Of a stretch of DNA of 64,000 nt, positions 49,151 through 61,451 are shown piece after piece. A program made the translations under genes and the position numbers. The notes beneath the pieces were generated by a model. It was given only the letters and a program-made list of their open reading frames with translations. It did not search any database and was not told where the DNA came from. How positions within the stretch are numbered: the first letter of the stretch is position 1; every line of letters begins with the position of its first letter. This stretch comes from Penelope pileata (Eukaryota; Chordata; Aves; Galliformes; Cracidae): contig WBMW01000226.1 of NCBI GenBank assembly GCA_013396635.1, positions 1 to 64,000 on the forward strand, given 5' to 3'.

Positions 49151-52100
49151 ACAATAGAAATTCTTTATTTAAGAAACAAGTATTGCTAAATGTATTTACA
49201 ATGTTCAGAGTCACAGAGGGGACGGAGTTTTTAAATACAAATGGCTAGCATTTAAATACTGTATTTCTTACAGTGTGCTGATATGGACAAAATTTTTAGT
49301 TAAATGATGAGTCTATAAGGACTTTAGATATATCTACCTCTCATTATAGTTCCTATTAGAAAATACAGAAGTACTCTTTAGATCAGTGGGACAGATCTAT
49401 CATAAGTTTGATCAGTAGGCACCACCACCATTCCACGATATTTTTCTTTTATTTAGAAGCAGAAGAAAGGTAAAGCATTGGTCAGTTTTTAAAAAATATA
49501 AATGAAGATAAAGATAACCCACATAGATACTGCCAAACTTGATTTCTATCTTCCAGTTGTATCAATACTTGAAAAACACTTGGAAACTTTTAAGTATATG
49601 AGTATTTTGAAATTTGTCCCTACTCTATTGATAAAGAAAAGCAGAGAAACTATAGCAGGTTCCAGCAATGATTTTAGAATTAGAAAAAGGTTCTACAAAG
49701 TCATGTTACTTTGCAGTTTTTCAAAACAATGCTGTTGGATGAACATTAAGAGTTAGCAAGCAGTGAGTGTTCCCCCATCAAGTCAAAATGCTGAACTCTT
49801 ATAGCCAGCTATTGAAGAACATTATATATTCGTAATGGTAGCCCCTTATTATGGTGTTTAGCTAATGGACTAAGAGCTTTTATGACTAATAATTTGCTGA
49901 GGGGTTTAGCTATAATAGAGAGTGGGCACAAAATCCTTCTTTAATCTTCTTTCTTTCACTAAAATTGTAACCAGTGTAGGATATTAAGATAATATAGTGA
50001 TCTTTATATTGGTTTTGTGAAAATCACTTTTAGTAATAAGAGTTACACAAATCCACTTTCTAGTCTTCAGGATAGTAAATCAGATATTTTCAAATGATGA
50101 AGAAAAATCAGCTCACTGCATACTAACCTGAGTAAAATAAGAGCGGCCTGGCTTTATACATACTGCACATATAAAACAAAATCTTTTGTATTTGAAAAAA
50201 AACAACTATAAAATGTTCTCATGCAATAGGTAACATGCCTCTTACATCTCTATGAATGTAAAACATGGCGTTCTGTTCTCGGAAACTGTGGTTGCTCAGT
50301 TGTGACAGTTATTGTGTTTTCTCTAGCTGTTTTTTCTTTACTAATTTAATATTTATTATGTGTGCTCTTCATCTGTTAAATGGCAAAACAATCCAGGTAC
50401 TAGTCTCAGTAATGACAAACCTAGATTTTCTTATACAGTGAGAGAGAAATGTGGTTTTGATTTGAGTAACATTGACTGTGGTGGTGTAAAAAATTGACTT
50501 TTTCCTAGTGTACAGGGAGAGTTATTGAAGTAGGCATATTAATCTTTATTCTTATATGTAAGCTAAATCGAAAGTAAGTGAACTTAATTTTAAATGTCTT
50601 GATCTATTTATTTATTTTCTGTCATACTGCTCTTCATTAGTAGTTTTTGCCTGCTCTACATTAGTAGTTATGCAGTTTGGTTTCAGTCATTCTGATGGTT
50701 GAAGGCAGAAGTAAATCTTATGTCTTATAAATAAAAAAAAAGTTAGCTAATTTCCTATAAACTTGACAATGTCATCGTAACTTATGTGACTGAAGCACAC
50801 ACAAAAAATTGTTTTCAATGAGAAACTACGGAGTAAATAAATTTTTTGAAGGAATTAATAATTTTGAGGGTGGAAAAATGTCTCCCTTAATACAAACATG
50901 AAGATCAAAAAGTTTCTAAAAGTCATGATTTTCAACTTATTTGCTCAATTTATTCAACAAATTTCTTTCTCTACAGAAGTCATACTACAGTGACTCTGTT
51001 AACTGCAGAAATTAATTGTTTGGGCATAGATATCTGAGAAGCAGACATCATCATTGTGTCAATTGTAGTTTGAGGGGGAAAAAAAAGAACAAAAATCTCC
51101 AAGTCATCTGCGCAAAGACATAGTTCAGCCTGTGGCTAAAAAGGATGAAGGAACATCTGCAGCTTCTTTCTTCTGAAAATCTCTGTTACATAGCACATAC
51201 AAAATTCCTCTGTTAGCATAGGAAATACTTGTGATCCTGTCATTCGTATTTAGCTCTCAGATGATCACGTTTCTGGTTCTTTTGACTGTCACTTTGTTCC
51301 ATGAGTGGCCTTGTTGGCTTCAAGGAGGCTACTCATGTAAAAAGCTGTATTTTGTGAGGGTAAAGTCACAAGAATCTGTGTTTGATGCAGTTGACAATTT
51401 TTCTTGTTTGTAAATGTCAATACTGTGATGAAACATTTAATAAACCTAGGTTGATGCAGCTTTTGCTTAATAAACAATGCACCCTGCCTCTCTGAATAGA
51501 TTATCTACAACCTAAGTATGTCGAAATTTTCTGCTAACACAAAAGCAAGCAAGGCAAACTTTGGATTTAAGTTGCTTAGTTTTTATGGAGATACAGTGTG
51601 GTACTCAAAATACTTTGAAAGTCTATCACTCTCTCTCTAAGGCTTCTAGTATATCTGGATGCCTTTGTTAATATTCAAGACAGGGTGAACAAAGAACAGT
51701 TCAATAATGCTGGTTTTGGTAATTGTATAGTTCAGTCAAGATGAGGCCTTTCTGTTGGATGTTTATTATAACTTGGCAGAGACTGCAACTCTTCTCACTC
51801 AGCAATTCTCAGATATGTGATGTACATGCTGTTATCTTGTCAGACAGTGGCTGTAGTGTCTGAGAAGCAGCTGAAGATGGTTGACCAAAAGTTTGGCTGA
51901 GCTTTTTTTGTTAATATTACGTTGTGTCAGCATGAAATACAAAGGTATTCTCAAATGTAGAAAAAATAAAATAATCATAGTAAAGTAATTCACCAGCCTA
52001 CAAGTACCAAGCTTTAAAGAAATAGGTCAGACTTTTGCATAATAAATACATACTAAATGCAAAAGTCAGATGGTCCAAAGCTTCAATTTGCCACACTTCT

Positions 52101-52608
52101 GCACTCCACAGGAGAATGGACTGCAGGAGCTTCAGACATTCACATTTGAAAAAGAAGTATGAGTAAGAGAGGAAATTGTTGCCTTATTGAGTTCTTGTAT
52201 TGTAACAATCTGTGGGAATTTTTGAGCATAACGCATATAGTATTGAGAAAGAAATACTAAAAAAGAGAGATTGGTTTGTAATAGAGCTTAAGAATACTCA
52301 TGCATTCTGTTGAGTATATATTTTACACAAGGTATAATCTGGAATAGAATTACAAAGTGAACTAAAAGTTATGAGAAGAGAATGACTATGATTCAAACAT
52401 GGTGCAACTCTTTTTAGAGGTGGAAAGCAGTAGAAATATCAAACTGAACAACAAAAGAATTGACTCTCACATGGGAAACTGTTAAAAGAAACCTTAGAAT
52501 TGTAGACTTGCATACAATTGGCTAAGTTGTATAATATGTATTTGGCAGAAGAAAAAAATTACAGATATATTGAGTAATCTGAACAGTTTATATATAGTTT
52601 TCTGGTAC
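49151..52608. other. AT-rich noncoding DNA
   Basis: No gene or transposon is recognised. An 11-bp perfect hairpin lies at 52030-52067. Short open frames have no domain. Confidence 0.6.
52030..52067. repeat. 11-bp perfect inverted repeat, 16-nt loop
   Basis: GACTTTTGCAT (52030-52040) and its exact reverse complement ATGCAAAAGTC (52057-52067) flank a 16-nt A/T-rich loop. It could fold as a small hairpin in DNA or RNA. The stem is too short for a typical miRNA precursor. Confidence 0.8.
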
Positions 52609-53091
52609 TTAAGAGTAAGAAATGGTATATAAGAGCCTTAGAAGAACATAAATATCAGTACAGGGAGTCTCTTTGTAAATGTTTCCAAGATAAAAGTTTG
52701 GTATGATTGAGAAAACATTTAATGACAAAGAAAATAAAACAGAAGAACGATGTTTGGTATTACGTATGCATAGTTGTTGAAACGAGGTGTATAGAATACA
52801 AGGCCAAGCTTCGACTGTGTATTTTGATCTTATGTGTATTGCAAACAGTGCTTTCACCGGTGTATTCAGGCTGTGCATAGAATGACTTGTGTTTGATTGA
52901 AGTGTATTTTTTAGATGCCTAGTTTTTATTTGAAAATATAAAGAGGCAGAAAGTGAATGACTTTTGGTGTTTTTTTTCCTAATGGTTTGTTTAAATTTGT
53001 GACTCCACCTTCTGGCTACTGAGTTATGTTGTGCCTTCTTGTACCTGAGACCTTTAGAACTCCCTGTTTTTCTTTCTTTGGAAGTGCTCAT
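52609..53091 (-). other. 160-codon open frame of unknown nature
   Basis: This is the longest ATG-started open frame in the window (ATG at 53089-53091 on the minus strand, TAA at 52609-52611). The conceptual product begins MSTSKERKTGSSKGL, is basic and serine-rich in its first half, then becomes hydrophobic and cysteine-containing towards the C-terminus. No known domain, signal peptide or repeat origin is evident. By rough reckoning one such frame in 64 kb of AT-rich DNA is unusual but not impossible by chance. No promoter or poly-A context supports it. Confidence 0.12.
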
Positions 53092-55283
53092 ATACTGCTG
53101 ACAAGTTACCTCTCAGATATTCTTTGATGTACTGAACAGGACATCTCTGACCATTTTTACAAGTAGCAGTGAAATACATTTTTACCTCCCTATGAATGGA
53201 TTGAAATTGTTTGCGTAAGGCCTGTACTCGACATCATTTACCATTCCACCATTTTTTTTAGTTCATCACCCAGATTTATTTAATTTTTTTGACTTTTCAG
53301 TGACTGATTTGTTGCACAGTATAATCCCTAAATTTAACTTTCTAGGAGTCATGCTTCTATTTATGACTAATGTCTTTTGCTTGAATACTGCTTTTGGCAT
53401 GTATTTGCTAGCCTATTCTGAGTTAAAATTAGCGTAGGGTTTGACAATATTGGGTAGCGCTAACACTGTATTTAAATTTCCTTATTTGACCAAGCAGTAT
53501 ATGCTAGTAAATCAAGCTTGCAATAAAGATATTGCTTAGTTTGCATCACTACCAGCAGAAACCAATTACGTTTTTTTATCGAAGAAAAAATATGAATTTG
53601 GTTAGAGTTTACTTGTGTGAGAATTTACTCTTGTGTGAGGATTTTCAAAATTGTTATTTTCTTCAGCTTTGAAGACTGCCACAGTTCCAGTTGGTGTATT
53701 TCTATGTGTTGTTTTATTGTCACCAGCACATTTTTGTCAGTATCATAAACATACCAGAAAATTTTGTACTGATGGTGAATATTGAGTGTACATTCGGAGC
53801 TTTAAGAACAAAGCAGCCACTACATGGTTTCAGACTGCAGGCTTATCTCTTCTAATACCTTTTCTCTTTAACATTGTCCAATAAATATAGAAGGAGCAGA
53901 ATGGGATAGAATGATCCTTTCTTGACATGTCTAATCAGTGGCATATTAGCAATTTCCTAAGGATCTGCATGCTTGATCATTGTGCTTTATAGCCACTAAT
54001 GGATTTATCATGTCTTTTCAAGAGACCTTAAACATCTGACTGTTGTTGTGTTAAGTACGGTATTCTTTGTCTATATTTTTTATCCACTCACAGTTAAGTT
54101 TGCAGGACCTCCTTGGACTGTGAAAAAGCAGAAGAGGTAGGTAGAGTTGTGCTCTCTATTCCTTTCTAGTATTAATTTTTGAGTTTAAAGTGAATACTGA
54201 TATGACCTTTCTTATTAAGAATGCATTCAATAACTCAGGTCCTATTCTGGATTAATACTTCATTTGTATCTTTGTGAGTTTTTTCTTGCAGTGAGTAGGT
54301 AGGAGGAGGTTGTCTTTCCCTCTATGAATTTCATAGCCTGAAGGATATATAAAATAGTACAGTTGTTGAGGAGAAAATGGAGTTCCTACAACCATAAAAA
54401 TAAGTGTTTTGGTAATTATCTTTCTGGTCCAGAAAAGCAAAACAAATCTAATGCATCCTTTGTCTCCTCACTCACTGTATCTTACTTGAACCATCTCAGA
54501 GTTGTGTGGAAGAATTACTTAGGAAATAAAGAAGATAAGTGTTTAAGGAGGTAAAAGGGAAAATGGCACTTGTAGAGAAATCTCTTGTTGCAAATCTAGC
54601 CTCAAACCGAGTCCTCTCTCATGCTTGGAATTGTAAGCAATAAAAAGAGACAATAAAGGAGCCTACCCAAAGGCATCCTCCAGCAGTTTTGACAGTCTGA
54701 CTACTTGCTTCACAATGATGAGAATAGTCCTACTTAGGACTGACTAAAATTACCCTCAAATCACCGAAGATGTAATCAAAACAGCAATTGTGATGGTAGT
54801 AAATCTTCCTGGGCTGCGCAACTGGTATCAACTGTCCTTTTGGGCTGTTTAACAAACGCATAGTGAAGAAAGTGAGAAGGAGTTTTGAAGGGAGTAAAAG
54901 TAGCTTCATCAATGCCACTTGATGCAGATGCTGCAGGTACTGATACTATGTACACACTCTTCACACTTGCCAGTAGTTGACTTCTGTTGGCTTCTAAAGC
55001 TTAAGTTTTTTCCTCTTTGCCATCATGAGCTGTCCTTAAATTAATTTTTAAAACAGGTTTTTTTTCCTTTTTTTTTAATATAGTCAGCTAATGTAACAAT
55101 TCCAGTTAGTTCTGGTTTTTTTTTTAAGTTAGCAGCATTGATAGTTTTTTTGATTTTTTTTTTTGAAAAAGTGATTCCTGATGTCTAGTTCTAGACTTTG
55201 CTTTCAATTAGTATTTCACTTCAGCATTCTGAACTTGGACCAAAGTATCTCACTTTTGTGGGAAAAAACATGATTTTTTTCAA
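53092..55283. other. AT-rich noncoding DNA
   Basis: Unique sequence, becoming T-rich with several T8-T11 runs at 55060-55170. No gene is recognised. Confidence 0.6.
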
Positions 55284-55480
55284 AGAATTTTTCAGTTGCA
55301 GTGTGGTGAGACACCACAACAAACTACCCAGAGAATCTGTGGTTGCCCTATCCCTGGAGGCATTCAAAGCCATGTTGGATGGGACCCTGGACAGCCTGAT
55401 CTGCTGGGTGGTAACCCTCCCCATGGCAGGGGGATTGGAACTAGATGATCTTTAAGATCCCTTCCAATCCAAGCCCTACA
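55284..55480 (+). mobile_element. CR1 3' end, 5'-truncated
   Basis: The CR1 blocks appear in order in plus orientation: CAGTGTGGTGAGACACC, CTACCCAGAGAATCTGTGG, GCCCTATCCCTGGAGGCATT, TTGGATGGGACCCTGGACAG, CTGATCTGCTGGGTGG, CCCCATGGCAGGGGGATTGG, AACTAGATGATC and TTAAGATCCCTTCCAATCC. The terminal ATTCTATG repeats are absent or decayed after 55480. The block content matches a CR1 subfamily different from the copies at 21 kb and 38 kb (TGGATGGGGCCCTGGGCAGC type rather than CTGGACCAAGCTCTGAGCAA type). Confidence 0.9.
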
Positions 55481-56198
55481 TTGGGCAACAGAGGATTGTC
55501 CCTACATCCTCCAAATTTAACTTTTTTTTTTTTTTATGGCTTTCCCACATTAAAGTACTATTTCTCTCAGTGGTTGCAGCACCTCTAAAGGATGCTAAAG
55601 GATGATATTAATAGTGTTTTGTTCATAAACTTCTACCTTTCAAGGGTTTGTGTTGATTTTTTCCCTTGTTTTCTAAAGATTCGTATGATTTTTCTAATAT
55701 TAGCAATAACAGTAACAGAATAAATAATGATTAAAATTTTGTTTTCAATTTCAACATTCCTCACAAGGACTGATACTTATGCAGGTTACAGAGAGAAACA
55801 GATTTCAGAGAATAGCGTGATCCATCTGGAAGTAGAAGTGAGGTAGGAAATGCTGAACAAAGTTCCTTAAGAGAAAGGTAATTTTATACCACTAAAGCTG
55901 GGATAAAATGACAGTGAGCAATTTCAAAATCTGAAAAACAGATTTGAGCCATCTATTTTTCTTGCACTGAATGGTACCGTTTTCCTTATTACTGAAGGAA
56001 GAGATCCCAAAAGGTAGGAGTGAAGACTATGATAGAACAAATGCACATCACATCCAAGTCTCAGGAAATCTGGCATACAATTAAAAACTTTTTTATGTGG
56101 CAATATTCAGAATGGCTGGATCTTTAAATATGACATGAAATATTGTAGAGTCTTTTTAGATAATGCGATGTGGAACAGAATGGAGGATGTTCTTAAGA
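55481..56198. other. AT-rich spacer between two CR1 copies
   Basis: Unique sequence of about 700 bases between two CR1 copies in opposite orientation. It contains a T-rich run (about 55520-55536). No gene is recognised. Confidence 0.6.
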
Positions 56199-56969
56199 TC
56201 ATAGAATCATAGAATATACTGAGTTAGAAGGGACTCACAAGGATCATTGAGTCCAACTTCTGACTCCACACAGGACCACCAAAATTCAAACATTATGTCT
56301 GAAAGTGTTATCTCAATGCTTCTTGAACTCTATCAGGTTGAGGCCATGACCACTGCCCTGGGGAGCCTGTTCTAGGGCCTGACTACCCTCTTGATGAAGC
56401 ACCCTTTCCTAATAGCCAATCTCACCCTACCCTTACATAGTTCCATGCTGTTTGCTTGGGTCCTGTCACTGTCACCAGAGAGAAGATATCAGCACCTGTG
56501 CCTCCACTCCCCTTGTAGGTCACCATGAGGCTTCCCCTCAGCCTCCTCTTCTCTGATCTGAACAAACCAAGGGACCTCAGCTGCTTCTCATACATCTTGT
56601 CCTCTAGACCCTTTGCCAACTTCCTAGCCTTCCTTTGGATGCTCTTGGATAGCTTTCTGTCCTTATATCGTTGTGCCCAAAACTGCACACAGTGCTCGAG
56701 GTGAGGCTGCACCAGAGCAGAGCGGGACAATCCCTTCCCTTGCCCAACTGGCAGTGCTCGGCCTGTACACCCCAGAGTACAGTTGGCTCTTTTGGCTACC
56801 AAGGCACACTGCTGACTCAGATTCAACTTGCCATCAACCAGAAACCCCAGACCCCTTTTCGTGGGTCTGCTCTCCAGCATCTTGTCCCCCAGTCTGTACA
56901 TATATGCAGGGTTGCTCTGTCAGTTCAGCAGACTATCTAAAGAACTGTTGCATCCCAAGCCTTGCACTT
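56199..56969 (-). mobile_element. CR1 LINE fragment (ORF2 C-terminus and 3' UTR)
   Basis: Minus-strand CR1: the plus-strand text starts with the reverse complement of the ATTCTATG repeats (ATCATAGAATCATAGAAT), then blocks such as GGGACTCACAAGGATCATTG, CCTGGGGAGCCTGTTCTAGG and CTTCCCCTCAGCCTCCTCTT, and runs back into the reverse transcriptase C-terminal coding region. It is about 770 bases, the longest CR1 stretch by coding content. Near 56914-56944 about 30 bases interrupt the expected order before CTGTTGCATCCCAAG resumes, which suggests a small insertion or a rearrangement. Subfamily differs from the copies at 21, 38 and 55.3 kb. Confidence 0.92.
56422..56901 (-). pseudogene. CR1 ORF2 C-terminal remnant
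   Basis: An uninterrupted 159-codon minus-strand frame covers the end of the CR1 reverse transcriptase. It reads, in order, GLGFLVDGKLNLSQQCA, SALVQPHLEHCVQFWAQ, SIQRKARKLAKGLEDKMYE and LRSLGLFRSEKRRLRGSLM, and ends in a degraded ADIFSLVT stretch. The matching parts of CR1 are the thumb and C-terminal region downstream of the catalytic FADD box. The fingers/palm region and the endonuclease are absent, so it cannot work. Small in-frame losses are seen, for example the segment between GLSRS and the upstream GCTGRALP region is altered. Confidence 0.85.
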
Positions 56970-57559
56970 AAAATTTCAATAGCTCTGACTTACGATGAGA
57001 ACTGTGTAGATTGAGGGGAATTTGAGATAGTTAACCTTCATGTTAACAGCGTATGTCACAGTCACATAAACAGTGAGAAGGTGTTTGTGATTTACGTTCT
57101 GTCTTGGTGATTTGGTACATTTTTTCTGAGCATTGACATGTCAGTGTTCCATATTCACAATTTAGAAATTCAACATCTGTAGTACAGTGCAAACCCATTA
57201 ATGTTCTAGAATGATATTGGAGATGAGTGGAGTCTCTCAGCAGAAATATAAGAAGATGGCCAAGCTCTGTGACCACAAAAAAGGAATTAATATGTGAATG
57301 CAGAGTGGTAACCTACAAAGCTTTATTTAGAGACGGTACTGCAGCAGTGAATTTGAATCTATGAATAGGGAATGGATCCATTCAGATCTACATGGTTCAA
57401 AATTAAAGCAAGAGTCTTGAAAATACCATTACAGCAGTTAGATGTAATTAAGCCTACAAGGGCGTGTGTATACACATAGCAAATGTATGTATATGCACAC
57501 AAACATGGTTATAATTAAAAGACGCAGCCTGCATTCGGAGTTCTACTTTCTTGCCTCCT

Positions 57560-57890
57560 TCCTTGGATAGGAAGGTCTAGGTCAATTAGCTCTCAGTAAT
57601 CACAAGTATGTATGAATGAAAATGCTATTTAAATAAAAGAGGAGCTGATGCTTAAGGCAGTTTTTAACAGCAGACTCAAGCAGTCTGAAACTGCCACCTT
57701 TGCTAATAGATTTCATATGACCTTGAGCAAACGGTACTTATCCCAGGTGACCAGTGCTTAACTTTACAAACCATCCTAATGAAATTTAACTGGACTAATT
57801 TCATAATCAGCCTGAAGGTAATTGTTGGGTAACTTTTGATGAGTTAATGACATTAATCAATTGCTTGCAAATAATAATGATAAATAAAAA
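57560..57890. promoter_or_regulatory. Candidate conserved noncoding element
   Basis: A non-coding stretch dense in homeodomain-like words (GTCAATTAGC, TAATCA, GTTAATGACATTAATCAATT), with CAGGTGACC and TGACCTTGAGC, which resemble an E-box and a nuclear-receptor half-site. It lacks the homopolymers of its flanks until the T18 run at 57904. The call is inference from word content only; cross-species alignment is needed. Confidence 0.2.
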
Positions 57891-57903
57891 CACAAAAATC
57901 TTG

Positions 57904-57921
57904 TTTTTTTTTTTTTTTTTT
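57904..57921. repeat. Poly-T run (T18)
   Basis: Eighteen consecutive T residues; no adjacent retroposon is recognised. Confidence 0.9.
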
Positions 57922-58625
57922 AACATTCTGTTGAGGTTATGTATGGTAAGGTACGTAAATACTTAGCACAGTTTGCCTTCCTATCTGCAAAGTGTCAAAA
58001 AAGTACTTTCTTCTTAACTTTGTTTTGTCCAGTCAGGTTTCAGTCCTGCTATTAGTATGAGCTGAACATATTCCTAATGAGAAGACCTACTGAATTCATA
58101 CAGCCTGACAGAACCAGGTATTAATTAGTGACGCATTAGGAAAAGTATTTGGGAGGGCGACTAGTTAATATGTGCATAAGGATAGACAGTACTACAGTAG
58201 CACCCCATCTTCATCACAGATGTGTAGTGCATCATAACAATGACCTCTCTTACAATATCATGAAATTGCAAAGCACAAGCTCTGCTGAAAAAGCAAGCGA
58301 GCAAAGTTACAGCAAAACTCACCTAAGCTTGTTCTTACAACTTGATTAAGTATTGTAACCTGCTGGAAGAATGTTTTCATTCTTCAAGCAGAGGTGATTC
58401 ACAAGGGTCTGCAATACTTGTATCATGAAGAAAATTACGTGTCAAAAGAATGAGAATGTGTGTTTTACTACTTGGAATCTATTCTTTGTTTTTTTAGGGA
58501 TCCCTAGAATGTTATCTTTGAAATTTTTGGCACCAACTTAATAGAAATTGCATCTCAAATGAACCTTTCCGATATATGTTAACACTTAACAGGATAAAAG
58601 AACGGAAAGAACGGGCTCTTGAATC

Positions 58626-58655
58626 TTTTTTTTTTTTTTTNNNNNNNNTTTTTTT
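58626..58655. other. Assembly gap inside poly-T
   Basis: T15 is followed by eight N and then T7. The unresolved bases lie inside a homopolymer, so the true length of the T tract is unknown. This is a sequencing limit, not a biological feature. Confidence 0.95.
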
Positions 58656-61409
58656 GATGAATTAAGTTGTGTGTTTTCTTGACACTCTGCAACATTCCTG
58701 GAAAAAAGAAAAAAAACTTTTGGGAAAGCTGTTTCTTAAGGGGACGTGTAATGTTATTTTTGAGTCCAGAGCAGTAGTTAATTTTGTTATTTCCCTGAGG
58801 AGGACAATTTGATGAAGTAGTTCTCAGAGGCAGTTGTAAACCTATTTTGCTTATGACACTACTCATTCTTTTCAAGTTTCCTAAAGCATGACTTTCTGAC
58901 CTGTACCCTTGTTCATTCTTTCATGTGGATCTTGAAGAGATTTGTAATGCACAGTCTACATTTTGGTAGTATGAAAAGTTGTCAGTTTACAGATTAGTAA
59001 ACATAATAATTCTTCATCATATAATGTTTGGTATGCACCCACCTCCCAGAGAGATGCAGCTAACACCATGAAGTAGAAATGAAATATCTGTGATTGAGCT
59101 AAAGGGCAACTCCATAAAATATACCCTGCATGTAATGACTAGTAGTATTGGTGCAAATGCTTGATTCTGCTTGTTTTGTCAGAAAAAAAGAAATTAATAT
59201 TTTTCAGAGCCTCTTCAGCTGTGAGAAATAGCACTAAAATGAAAAGGTAGCAAAGAATAAACTGTTAATGAGTAACTAAAAGTATTAATTGAAGAAAAAT
59301 TTACTTTTTAAAGTCTCAGCAAGAAAAGAGAATAAACAGAAAGTGATGAAGACCAAAAATAAAATTCAGACAATTTGCCATGGTAGAGTGAGTTATCACT
59401 GAGTTCATCCTTTTAAATATTGCAAAGGTAACAATTTATTTTGGTTATATGTAATATAAAAAAGCCAGTAAACTATATACCCTGGTATGGAAAACCTTGG
59501 AAGCATGGAAAAACATGGAAAACTTTGTTCCTGTTACAACACTGGAATATATGGAAGGGAATTATATAGTGATCAAAAGACTAGCTGTGTGTTACAAAAT
59601 GATAGATGTGTGTTAATGAAGACAAATTGTATATTATAAGATTTTCAATTAGATAGAGCCCTTACAATCTTTTTCACTACTTAGTGAAATGTGCTACAGG
59701 CTTGGAATAAGTAGTTAGATTTTCTAGATTTATTTCCAGGCCAGTATTTTCCCACAGCTGTGCATTGCTTTATAATGCATTTTTCCCCCCTATAACTCTT
59801 ACCTTAGAAAGATGCAATTATTTTAGTTTGGTGCAGAATTGGGGTGACAGAATTTTCTGACTTGCATCTTTTCTGTTACTACTTAATGGAACATTATATG
59901 ATGGAGTTTTGACCAGAGTGGATTTTTGGTAACTTTTGTCAGCTTTCAAACTATGTGTTCTGACAGCCTCAGCAATATGTTTTCATTTCTGAGACTTTCT
60001 GCCAAGTGTTTAAATTTTATGGACTATGGCTTATTGTTACTTTGTTGATACTGCTATTACCTTCCTTAGGTTGCATTTAAAAAAGAAAAACTTAATATGT
60101 GCAAGTATAGTAGAAGCAATCTAGATAGTACCAGTTAGCAGTAGCTGTGAAAGAGTGCCTGCTACCTCAAAAATTCCAAGTATTTGCAAGTCCAAAAGTC
60201 AGTTGATGAAAGTCCCAAGGGAATCCCTACATGAGAAGAGTAAGAAATTGAGCAAAAACAATTCATCGTAAAATATATTGGCCTGCGAGAGTATTCCAAG
60301 TCTCGTATTCAATTGATGCAATTATGATATTTAGTGCTGTCTGCAAAAAGAAATGAGTTTGAGGCTTCATGTGACATAAATAATTAAAAGTTACTTTTAT
60401 AGATCCCCAAGCCCAGAGATAGTATTAAGTAGTTTGTAGACTTGAAAGAGTTCTCTGGAAATCAGTGAAAAATAGGTTCTTTGTAGAGAGGAAAAAATAG
60501 TTATTAAGTGATTAACAAGAGAAATACACACATGAAATGAACTTCAATTCACAACTATTGCTGTTAATGTTGTTTTTTCTTTGAATTTCATTTCTAGGTA
60601 CCTGGCTGTGTATGTCAAACTGTTTCTAATTTATCATGTTTTAGAGAACAACTTTTCTTTATCATTTGTTGGCTTTTCAGGATACTGAGTCAGTAAGAGC
60701 AATAACAGGTCTTCTGTTCCTGCTTTCCTGTTTCCTTGAAATATAAAATTTACAACACAAAGCTAATGCTCCCTAATATATGTCTGTTTCTATAGAATAC
60801 CTTCACGCTTTCAGTACTGTAAAACCAAGTCTAATGGTACAATTCCTATCATATCTGTTTTATAGCAACTTCACCTCAGGTGACTATTAAAGGGAAGACT
60901 GAATTCAGGATTAAACATTGACTTTCAAAGTGCCTCCTGAATAAATTTCTGACTTACTAACCTGTATCTACCATGGCAGATTTCCAAATTCTTTTCTGGG
61001 AATATACTCCTATTCAGTAAGACTTTAAAAAAATAATAATAAAAAAAACCTTTGAGAATTTTTTCCCCTGAATTCATTAAAGGCTTTAATGTCATGATAT
61101 TTAGCATTTTGTGCGTGTCCTTGCCTTTGAATCTCCCAGAAAGCCAATATGAGTTCATCAGAATCATATAATATACATTTCTCCTTAACCTTTTTTTCCT
61201 CTTAGTTATCACACAGGAGTGCATCAGTTTTAATGTTGTTGACAGTCTTCTGGGGAATCTACATTCAAACCTTATTTTCTTAGTTAGTTATTTTTTTATT
61301 ATATTCATATTTTAATAACCTATTGTAGATCTCCAAAAAAACCAAAGTAGGCCAGTATTACTAAATACACACAAGATTCCAACCTGGCTTTTCTTTTAAG
61401 TAATAGAGA

Positions 61410-61451
61410 AATATATATATATTTTTAATTGAGTTTAAAAAATATATATAT
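61410..61451. repeat. AT-dinucleotide inverted repeat
   Basis: An (AT)n stretch with TTTTTAA is followed after about 8 bases by TTTAAAAAA and another (AT)n stretch. The arms are imperfectly complementary. It is a likely DNA-unwinding or slippage site in simple sequence. Confidence 0.7.

Noticed and set aside
56671..57014. Plus-strand open frames over the CR1 at 56.7 kb
   Set aside because: Antisense shadows of the minus-strand CR1 ORF2 remnant.
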